NCBI GenBank assembly: GCA_964519015.1
Contig: CAZFHZ010000094.1
Span: forward strand, 1-12,629
Length of the DNA stretch: 12,629 bases
Reading direction: 5' to 3'
Origin: CAZFHZ01 sp964519015
Lineage (GTDB): Bacteria; Blakebacterota; Blakebacteria; Blakebacterales; CAYUVJ01
The notes under the pieces are model-generated. The model did no database searches. It was not told where the DNA came from and saw only the letters and a list, made by a program, of their open reading frames with translations. Made by a program: the position numbers and the translations under genes. This document shows positions 1 through 5,632 of the stretch, piece by piece; the stretch's first letter is position 1; every line of letters starts with the position of its first letter.

Positions 1-1
1 C

Positions 2-619
2 GATGTCCCCGAGCCCCCGCCGGCGCCCCGCCTGATCCTTTCCCCAAAGGACGAGCAGTACGCCGCTGAAGTGCTCGATGAAGCCCCGGAAGGGAGTATG
101 CGGATCGGGCTGCATATCGGGTCTCTGCCGCAGGTGACCGAGAAGCGGTGGGCGGCGGAGCGGTTTGCGGAAGTGGCGACCGCCCTGGCCGGGGCCTGCG
201 GGGCGCTCATCGTGCTCCTGGGCAGCCGGGGAGAGGAGGAGACCCGGGACCGGTTCCGCGCCGCGCTGGGAGCAGGAGTACCCCTCATCGACCTGATCGG
301 CCGCTGCTCGGTGCGCCAGACGGCCGCGGTCCTGCACCGCTGTACCCTCTTCATCGGCAACGACAGCGGCCCCATGCATCTGGCGGCCGCCGTGGGCACG
401 CCGGTGGTGGCGGTCTTCGGTCCGACCGATCCGCGCAAGAACGCCCCGTGGGGAGACCAGGCCCACCACGTCGTGGTCCGGGAGGACCTGCCCTGCAGTC
501 CCTGCTACAAGCCCTACAGCGGCCGGGTGGTCTGCACCAACCCGGTCCACCTGGAGTGCCTGGAACGGGTCACGGCTGGGCGCGTCCTCCAGGCCGCCCG
601 GAGCATCCTGGACGCGTGA
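2..619 (+). CDS. GT9 (heptosyltransferase-like) glycosyltransferase, C-terminal part
   Basis: The reading frame is open from the window edge to TGA at 617-619, so the gene starts upstream; 205 codons are visible against about 350 in a usual family member, so roughly the N-terminal 40 percent is missing. What is visible is the nucleotide-sugar-binding Rossmann half of a GT9 glycosyltransferase: an LHIGS segment, K-RWAAERF, VLLGSRGEEE, then the hallmark GNDSGPMHLAAAVGTP followed by FGPTDP and PWG (about bases 356-450). A C-x2-C pair and two later cysteines (PCSPC, VVC, LEC) near the C-terminus also occur in many LPS heptosyltransferases. Members of the family transfer ADP-heptose or a related sugar to lipid A-core acceptors at the inner face of the inner membrane. 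The exact acceptor cannot be told from this fragment. It converges on the YncE-like gene with only 13 bases between the stop codons. Confidence 0.93.
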   Translation, partial: DVPEPPPAPRLILSPKDEQYAAEVLDEAPEGSMRIGLHIGSLPQVTEKRWAAERFAEVATALAGACGALIVLLGSRGEEETRDRFRAALGAGVPLIDLIGRCSVRQTAAVLHRCTLFIGNDSGPMHLAAAVGTPVVAVFGPTDPRKNAPWGDQAHHVVVREDLPCSPCYKPYSGRVVCTNPVHLECLERVTAGRVLQAARSILDA

Positions 620-632
620 CCGGACGGATGCC

Positions 633-1679
633 TTACCCGCCTATCCCGTAGACCAGCACCTTGAACGAACCCGGGACCGTCCGGGGCCGCTGGCGCGCGG
701 CCGCGGCCTCGGCGGCCGGAGGGGTCTCGTAGTCCGCGGCCGAGAGGTAAATCTTGTGGGTCGTCGGATCCAGGGTCATCGTCCGCGCCGAGCGGGCCGT
801 CTGAAGCGTCTGGACCACGGTCAGCTTGGTGGGCGAATCCTCGTGCACGATGGTGACCGTCCCCTCCCCGTTCGAGCTGAAGGCCAGCTGGGTGGCCGGA
901 TCGAACCGGGCCGCATCCACCCCCTGGCCGATCGGGGCGGTGGCCACCACGGCGCCCGTCTGGCTGTCCAGCATCACCATCAGCTCGTTGTCGCAGACCG
1001 CGAACAACCGGTGGTGTGCCAGGTCGATGGCCAGACCCGAGGCGGCCTCGCCGGGCGCGATGGGCCACTGGGCGACCACGGTGTGGGTCCGCGCATCGAT
1101 CACCGCGATCTCATTCTGATCCTCGATGTTGTTGTAGATCCGGCCGGCAGCGGGGTCGAAGACCGCGAACTCGGGCTTGCCGGAGAGCGGGATCGTGGCG
1201 ACGACCCGGCCGCTCTTGGCGTCGATCACGGTCGCGGAATGTCCTCGGCCATTGAAGGCGTACACTTCCTGGAAACCCGGCACATACAGGATGCCGTCGG
1301 GATTCTCACCCGTCGGTACCCGGGAGCGGACCGTGAGCGTCTTGAGATCGACCACGGCCGCGGTGTTCTCCTGGCCGTTGCTGGCAAAGCCCAGCCCCAG
1401 ATCGGGCGCCACCGCGAACCCGTGGACCCCGGGCAGACCGTCGATCTCCCCGACCACGGTGTCGGTGACCATATCGATCACGACCACCTTGGTGGCGTGG
1501 GTCACATAGAGCCGGTGCGCGGCGGTGTCCACCGCGAGGTAGTCCCATCCCCCCTCCGCACCCACCGGGATCGCCTTGAGGAATTTATAGGTCTGCGCTT
1601 GGGCGCCGCAGGCGCAGGCGACTGCGAGCAGGCACGCGAGACCCGAGCGCACCACGACCCGAAACAGATGACGCTTCAT
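633..1679 (-). CDS. YncE-family secreted beta-propeller protein
   Basis: A 348-residue protein starting at ATG 1679-1677 (MKRHLFRVVV). It has a basic N-terminus, a hydrophobic core and a likely signal peptidase I site after GAQA (residue about 28). Cysteines at 22 and 24 make a lipoprotein alternative possible, but the lipobox is poor. The mature part is a run of about 40-residue seven-bladed-propeller repeats of the YVTN/YncE type: repeated units such as YLAVDTAAHRLYVTHA and VVDLKTLTVRSRVPTG, with phrases like VIDAKSGRVVATIPL and FDPAAGRIY. Such proteins are periplasmic or exported; their ligand is usually unknown, and I do not assign one. The start is fixed by GGAGG (plus-strand 1685-1689), 5 bases upstream. 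A longer open frame reaching to 1862 was not used because it has no signal peptide at its start and runs into the neighbouring barrel gene. It is the last gene of the DUF5916-barrel-YncE cluster, 38 bases after the barrel stop. Confidence 0.88.
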   Translation of the reverse strand: MKRHLFRVVVRSGLACLLAVACACGAQAQTYKFLKAIPVGAEGGWDYLAVDTAAHRLYVTHATKVVVIDMVTDTVVGEIDGLPGVHGFAVAPDLGLGFASNGQENTAAVVDLKTLTVRSRVPTGENPDGILYVPGFQEVYAFNGRGHSATVIDAKSGRVVATIPLSGKPEFAVFDPAAGRIYNNIEDQNEIAVIDARTHTVVAQWPIAPGEAASGLAIDLAHHRLFAVCDNELMVMLDSQTGAVVATAPIGQGVDAARFDPATQLAFSSNGEGTVTIVHEDSPTKLTVVQTLQTARSARTMTLDPTTHKIYLSAADYETPPAAEAAAARQRPRTVPGSFKVLVYGIGG

Positions 1680-1695
1680 GACCACCTCCGATGAC
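1677..1695 (-). promoter_or_regulatory. Ribosome binding site and shared 19-base element before the yncE-like gene
   Basis: Read on the minus strand this is GTCATCGGAGGTGGTCATG. It contains a strong Shine-Dalgarno GGAGG 5 bases before the ATG, which decides the start. Eighteen of its 19 bases recur on the plus strand at 4877-4895, in the PepSY/DUF5916 divergent region, with one A/G difference. Two GTCAT copies sit 13 bases apart in both. The element could be a shared operator, or two similar translation-initiation sites. Confidence 0.55.
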
Positions 1696-1717
1696 GGTTG
1701 AGATATTCGGGACAAGA

Positions 1718-2599
1718 CTACTCCCGCCGGAGCGGGAAAGAGAAGGCCAGACCGAACTGGGGGGCCCAGTCGGTCGCCTTGGCGGTGATCCCGAGCGCGT
1801 TGTTCAACCGCAGGGAGAGTCCCCGGGAAACCTGCCACTGGAGGCCGGTGACCAGGTCCCATTCGTCCGGCGCCCCCCCTTCCCCCCCTTCTACGGCCAG
1901 GTAGAGACGCCAGGCCGGGGAGAGGCGCCTGAGGTATTCGATGGCGAGTTCACCGATATCGATGATCGAGGCCTCCCGGTTGTACTCCAGGTCGGTCCGC
2001 ACGAGCAGCGTCCCCCACTCATAGCCGCGGATCAGGCCGAGACCGGGCCGGAAATCCCAGACCGGGTCCCCGATGATCCGCTTCCCCTTCTGCGAGGGAG
2101 CGGTCACCTCCAGGTAGCCGAAGATCTCCGGGCGGCGGGCATCCTCCGCGCGGATGCGCCAGCGGAGTTCACCCTCCAGGTCGGCCAGGCCCGACTCCTC
2201 GATCCGGGCGGGCGTGGTGTAGGTGTCGTCGGGGGACTTGTCGAAGGTCGCCTCGATCACGGCGGCCTCGACCATGACCGCCAGCCGGTCACTCAGGCCG
2301 TAGCCTACGAAGAGCTGTTTCTGGGTGCTCCGGTAGCGCCCGAGGAAGTCGATGTTCGGACCCAGGTCGAACTCGGCGGGCTGGTACTCCCGGTCACCGT
2401 CACGGGTGTATTCGAAGAAGGGATAGACCAGCAGCTGCCCGCTCCGGACGTAGGTGCCGAAGATCGAGGTGACAACCCCGTTGCCGCGGTCGCGCAGCCA
2501 GGTGGGCAGGGCCCCCCCCTGGGCGGTGGCTGGTCCGGGGAGGAACACACCGGTCGCCAGGGCGACGAGGGGAATGGACAGCACATCCCGGAATCGCAT
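1718..2599 (-). CDS. Outer-membrane beta-barrel-like protein, function unknown
   Basis: A 293-residue protein with a clear signal peptide (MRFRDVLSIPLVALATGVFL, cleavage likely after ATA near residue 26). The rest is rich in alternating polar and hydrophobic strands with aromatic girdle residues: LLVYPFFEYTRDGD, FLGRYRSTQKQLFVGYGLSDRLAVMVEAAV, LRWRIRAED, GYLEVTA, LLVRTDLEYNRE, WRLYLAVEGGEGG, LSLRLNNALGITAKA. It ends with a strand PQFGLAFSFPL, as expected for a barrel. The pattern resembles the small transporter-like or MetA-pathway-type barrels often called 'transporter' or hypothetical; I do not recognise a substrate. Two ATGs lie side by side. The second (2599-2597) is preferred because AAGGAGG lies 4 bases before it but only 1 base before the first (2602). 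The gene lies 63 bases after the DUF5916 gene and 38 before yncE, on the same strand, consistent with one operon. Confidence 0.8.
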   Translation of the reverse strand: MRFRDVLSIPLVALATGVFLPGPATAQGGALPTWLRDRGNGVVTSIFGTYVRSGQLLVYPFFEYTRDGDREYQPAEFDLGPNIDFLGRYRSTQKQLFVGYGLSDRLAVMVEAAVIEATFDKSPDDTYTTPARIEESGLADLEGELRWRIRAEDARRPEIFGYLEVTAPSQKGKRIIGDPVWDFRPGLGLIRGYEWGTLLVRTDLEYNREASIIDIGELAIEYLRRLSPAWRLYLAVEGGEGGAPDEWDLVTGLQWQVSRGLSLRLNNALGITAKATDWAPQFGLAFSFPLRRE

Positions 2600-2603
2600 C
2601 ATC

Positions 2604-2610
2604 CCTCCTT
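2604..2610 (-). promoter_or_regulatory. Ribosome binding site of the barrel gene
   Basis: The minus strand reads AAGGAGG, then G, ATG, ATG. The spacing is 1 base to the first ATG and 4 to the second, favouring the second ATG at 2599. Confidence 0.6.
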
Positions 2611-2665
2611 GGGTCAGCGTGGGACTCCTTCCCTGCGACTCCTCCCGGCCGGAAGTGTTCTCCGC

Positions 2666-4873
2666 TCAGAAGGCGATCCGCCAGACGATCTTGGAGAGGA
2701 GCGCGGTCCGGCGGGGAGACCAGCGGGCCGGCGCAGTCTCCGCCTCCTGGTTGACGACCAGGTAGAAGTCGGAACCCGGCTGGGGGATCCAGTTGATGCG
2801 CAGGTTGAGGATCGCCTCGTCGTCCTCGTTGTTCCACTGGGCACCGACGGCCCCGAAGAGGTTGGGACTGAAGGCGAAATCGGCCCTCCCCCCCAGCTCG
2901 TCCACCCGCGGGTGATCCTCTCCGAAGGTGATCCGGTTCTGCTGCCAGTCGGCGCTCAGGCGCAGGAAGCGGCTCAGGCGCCAGGAGAGTTCAAACGACC
3001 ATTCGGTGCGTTGCCCGCTGTAGAAATCCCCCCATGACACGCCCACGTCGGCGGAGACCGGGCGACCGCTGAAGGTCTCGACCGCCAGTTCGTACCCGCT
3101 GAACCAGTAGGTCCCGGCCGGGATCTCGCTCCCCTCCAGGATCTCGAAGGGTTCCACCAGTCGTTCCGCTTCTCGCTGGATGTTGAACTCCAGCGCCTCG
3201 CCGCTCCGGGTGGTCAGGCCGAGCGGGCGGTACTCGAAGGCGAGGGACTGCATCTCACCGGTCCGGTCGTCCCGGTAGTAATTGACATCGAGCGGTTTGA
3301 TCTCGGCCTGCTGGATCCAGGGGAGGAAGCTGGGCCGGGGATTGAACTGCAGCTCGGTGTAGTACTTCTGATACGCCTCGCGACGCAGAAAGCCGACCCC
3401 GGGTTCGAAGCCGGCCGTGGCCCGTTCCCAGGAGGCGTCGAATTCGACCCGGTCGTTCGGATAGCTCACGGCGAGACGGGCCGCGCTCCCATCGGAGCCT
3501 CCGGCGACCTGGTTGCGGGTGCCGGCCACCGCCCCGCTCGCTTCCAGGTTCTGCTCTCCGAACAGGGAGGAAGTGGCCAGGCGGAAGTCGGCCCCCCAGG
3601 TGAGATCGAGCCCCCCCGGCACGTTACGACCGGTCAGCAGCAGGCCGACCGAGGACTCTTCGAGCAGGTCCTGCTTCAACCGCACGACCGTGTAGTCGGT
3701 GGCGGGCTCACTCCCCTTGCGGGCCGTCCTCATGACCAGCCCCCCGACCGTGGTCCCCCCCTGCTTGCCGAGCAGGCGCACCCCCCCCAGGATGGGGATC
3801 TCGGTGCGGTCGGGGGCGATCCCGATCCGCCGGCTGTAGAACGGCTGGATGTTGCCTCCCAGGCTGAAATCGAAGAACTCCTGCCCCTCCAGGAAGAACT
3901 CCCGCAGTTCGGGGTAGGTGATGGAGAAGCGGGAGAGGTTGACCTGCAGGCGGTCCGACTCCACCTGGGCGAAGTCGGGATTGACGGTGACGTTCAGCTT
4001 GAAGGTCGGGGTGAGCAGGTAACTGGCGCTCACCCCGATGTCGGCCACCCGCTCCTGCGGCTCCCCCTGGGTATGATCGAGGCCGCCGATGAGGTGCGGA
4101 CGCACGTCGATCAGGTGGCCGCTGCTGACCCCGGCGATCCCCTCCAGGGTCCCCGCCTGGCTGACCTGTTCCAGGTTGTAGTTGCGGGACCAGCCCTGCC
4201 AGAGTGCCTGTTCCCGCTTGCGGCGGATGTTGCGTTCGAAGTTGATTCCCCAGGTCTGCTCGGGGGCATCGGGGAACTTCAGGGTCGAGAAGGGGATGCG
4301 GAACTCGGCGAACCAGCCCTCGGCGGTGGTGCGAGCGTGTACGTTCCAGACCCCGTCCCAGTCCCGGTTGCTGCGCCGGCCGTTGTCGGTGACCAGGGCA
4401 TCCGCCCGGGCTCCGTTCGGATTGGTCACGAAGAGGTAGCCGGTGCGGTGGTCGGCGTAGGTGTCGATGATCACCTCGAAGCAGTCGTCGGAGCCCCAGC
4501 TGAAATCGCGTTCCATCCGGCTGGCGACGATCCGGTCGGGTTCGCGGTCATACCCCCAGAAGGCGATGTAGAAGGCGTCCTCGTCGTAGAGGATGGCGAC
4601 CTCGGTGCGCTCGGTGACGGGAGCCCCCTCGGTCAGTTCCCGCTGGGTGAAGTTGGTGATGCGCGGGGCCGCCTGCCAGGCCGGCTCCTCGGGCAGGCCG
4701 TCCAGGCGGATCGAGCCGGTGAGGCGGACGGCCCGCAGAAGGGAGGGTTCGCTCGTCTGGGCGGCTGCTCCGAGCGGGAGCGCCAGCAGGATCAGCACGG
4801 CCGGGAGTACCCGGGATGCAGGGAAGACGTTCCGGCGGGATGCAGGGGGCGAAGGAGGGGACATCGTCATCAT
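2666..4873 (-). CDS. CBM9-like / DUF5916 envelope protein, probable outer-membrane barrel
   Basis: About 735 residues from ATG 4873. Possible starts are ATG 4894, 4873, 4870 and 4864; none has a strong ribosome binding site, and 4864 has the best spacing to ACAGG. A signal peptide follows (RVLPAVLILLALPLGAAAQ, cleavage near residue 39). Residues about 50-225 look like a carbohydrate-binding family 9-type beta-sandwich: IRLDGLPEEPAWQ, VAILYDEDAFYIAFWGYD, DCFEVIIDTYADHRTGYLFVTNP, GWFAEFRIPFSTLKF, WGINFERNIRRKRE. The remaining 500 residues match the DUF5916 pattern, with many amphipathic strands and a C-terminal KIVWRIAF ending in Phe, a usual outer-membrane barrel signature. These proteins are common in Bacteroidota, Gemmatimonadota and Acidobacteriota; their function is not established, though a surface glycan-related role is often guessed. 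It is the first gene of a minus-strand cluster and divergent from the PepSY lipoprotein gene. An open frame continuing upstream to 5788 is only the antisense shadow of that gene. Confidence 0.88.
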   Translation of the reverse strand: MMTMSPPSPPASRRNVFPASRVLPAVLILLALPLGAAAQTSEPSLLRAVRLTGSIRLDGLPEEPAWQAAPRITNFTQRELTEGAPVTERTEVAILYDEDAFYIAFWGYDREPDRIVASRMERDFSWGSDDCFEVIIDTYADHRTGYLFVTNPNGARADALVTDNGRRSNRDWDGVWNVHARTTAEGWFAEFRIPFSTLKFPDAPEQTWGINFERNIRRKREQALWQGWSRNYNLEQVSQAGTLEGIAGVSSGHLIDVRPHLIGGLDHTQGEPQERVADIGVSASYLLTPTFKLNVTVNPDFAQVESDRLQVNLSRFSITYPELREFFLEGQEFFDFSLGGNIQPFYSRRIGIAPDRTEIPILGGVRLLGKQGGTTVGGLVMRTARKGSEPATDYTVVRLKQDLLEESSVGLLLTGRNVPGGLDLTWGADFRLATSSLFGEQNLEASGAVAGTRNQVAGGSDGSAARLAVSYPNDRVEFDASWERATAGFEPGVGFLRREAYQKYYTELQFNPRPSFLPWIQQAEIKPLDVNYYRDDRTGEMQSLAFEYRPLGLTTRSGEALEFNIQREAERLVEPFEILEGSEIPAGTYWFSGYELAVETFSGRPVSADVGVSWGDFYSGQRTEWSFELSWRLSRFLRLSADWQQNRITFGEDHPRVDELGGRADFAFSPNLFGAVGAQWNNEDDEAILNLRINWIPQPGSDFYLVVNQEAETAPARWSPRRTALLSKIVWRIAF

Positions 4874-4881
4874 CCTGTCAT
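4866..4881 (+). promoter_or_regulatory. Candidate response-regulator box (GTCAT direct repeat, 11-base period)
   Basis: Reads GTCATCATCCTGTCAT. Two GTCAT half-sites are 11 bases apart, the spacing typical of tandem OmpR/PhoB-family binding. It matches the element before the response regulator (7669-7684, minus strand) at 14 of 16 positions, in the same orientation relative to the PepSY gene as that copy has to the regulator gene. It ends 73 bases before the PepSY start and overlaps the DUF5916 start codons. On the minus strand part of it also reads as a Shine-Dalgarno plus ATG, so a translational origin for the similarity is possible. Confidence 0.45.
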
Positions 4882-4892
4882 CAGAGGTGGTC

Positions 4893-4958
4893 ATGCTGGT
4901 CCGGACGGCCGCGCCATCCGGACGGCCGGTACTGGACATCGCGTGGAGGTCGAGATGA
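4893..4958 (+). CDS. Possible 21-residue leader peptide upstream of the PepSY gene
   Basis: Reads MLVRTAAPSGRPVLDIAWRSR, then TGA. GAGG lies 5 bases before the ATG in a context nearly identical to that of the yncE-like start. Its TGA overlaps the PepSY ATG as ATGA (4955-4958), the arrangement seen in translationally coupled genes. It could be a short leader that couples or attenuates translation of the lipoprotein. Against it: PepSY has its own good ribosome binding site, the peptide has no recognisable motif, and a promoter driven from the 4866-4881 box would probably start transcription inside or after this ORF. It is a weak candidate. Confidence 0.2.
   Translation: MLVRTAAPSGRPVLDIAWRSR
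4900..4928 (+). repeat. Pair of 12-base direct repeats in the divergent intergenic region
   Basis: TCCGGACGGCCG occurs at 4900-4911 and again at 4917-4928, exact copies 17 bases apart (start to start). It lies between the GTCAT elements and the PepSY ribosome binding site, where an operator or promoter-overlapping site would be expected. Each copy contains a nearly palindromic TCCGGA. GC-rich sequence makes such repeats more likely by chance. Confidence 0.5.
4945..4949 (+). promoter_or_regulatory. Ribosome binding site of the PepSY lipoprotein gene
   Basis: GGAGG lies 5 bases before ATG 4955-4957. It fixes this start, which is also the one that gives a proper lipoprotein signal sequence, against much longer open frames running in from upstream. 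Confidence 0.75.
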
Positions 4959-5632
4959 AGCGAACGAGCAGGTGGTTGGCGGTCGTCGGTGTGATCGCCG
5001 GTGTGGTCGTCCTGGCCGGTTGCGCCGGCGAGTGGAACGGTCGGGTCAAGGAGGAGAAGCGGGGGCTCCTCGCCCAGGCGGGCATCACAGAGGAAGCGGC
5101 CATCGCCAAAGCGCAGGCGGCGGTCCCCGCAGGGCAGATCCGCAAGGCCGAGATCGAGATGGAGGATGAAGCGCTCATCTTCACCTTCGACATCAAGGTC
5201 GAAGGGGAGAAGGGCGTCCGGGAGGTCCACCTCGACGCCATGACCGGGGCCCTCCTGACCGTCGAGAACGAGGGAGGGACGGAATCGGCCGAGACGGAGC
5301 AGGCGGAGGCCGAGGAAGATGAGGCCGCGGAGACAGCGGAGGAAGGCGAGGAGCAGGAAGCGGCCGAAGCGGGGGAGACGGCGAAGTGGGACGGGAAGGT
5401 CCAGGAAGAGACCCCCGGACTCCTGGCCAAGGCCAAGATCACGACGGAGCAGGCCGCCAAGAACGCGCTCGCCAAGGTCCCCGGCGGGGTAGTGACCGGC
5501 GGGGAGATCGAGATGGCGGAGGAGCGGCTCATCTATTCTCTCGATATCCGGGTGGCCGGACAGGAAGGGATCACGGAGGTCTGGGTCGACGCCCTGACCG
5601 GTGAGGTCGTCAAGATCGAGCACGAGAAGTAA
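4955..5632 (+). CDS. Lipoprotein with two tandem PepSY-like domains and acidic linker
   Basis: A 225-residue protein. Residues 1-22 form a lipoprotein signal (KR at the start, hydrophobic core) with lipobox LAGC and the lipidated Cys at 23. Ala at +2 suggests no inner-membrane retention. Two homologous units follow. Unit 1 (about 26-106) has EWNGRVKEEKRGLLAQAGIT, AEIEMEDEALIFTFDIKV and VHLDAMTGALLTVENE. Unit 2 (about 144-225) has KWDGKVQEETPGLLAKAKIT, GEIEMAEERLIYSLDIRV and VWVDALTGEVVKIEHE. Each ends in the D-x-TG-x-hhxhE strand typical of PepSY. The linker (107-143) is almost all Glu and Ala. PepSY domains are periplasmic or surface modules linked to protease inhibition or signalling and often lie beside two-component genes, as here. 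The gene converges on the kinase gene, overlapping it by 23 bases at 3' ends, and diverges from the DUF5916 gene. The role as modulator of the kinase is inference. Confidence 0.9.
   Translation: MKRTSRWLAVVGVIAGVVVLAGCAGEWNGRVKEEKRGLLAQAGITEEAAIAKAQAAVPAGQIRKAEIEMEDEALIFTFDIKVEGEKGVREVHLDAMTGALLTVENEGGTESAETEQAEAEEDEAAETAEEGEEQEAAEAGETAKWDGKVQEETPGLLAKAKITTEQAAKNALAKVPGGVVTGGEIEMAEERLIYSLDIRVAGQEGITEVWVDALTGEVVKIEHEK

Noticed and set aside
620..632. A bidirectional terminator between the GT9 and YncE-like stops
   Set aside because: Only 13 bases separate the stops and I could not find a stable hairpin with a T-run around them.
1680..1862. Upstream extension of the YncE-like frame
   Set aside because: It overlaps the barrel gene and lacks a signal peptide at its start; a strong ribosome binding site precedes 1679.
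4073..4954. Upstream extension of the PepSY frame to 519 residues
   Set aside because: It is antisense to the DUF5916 gene; the lipobox signal and ribosome binding site place the start at 4955.
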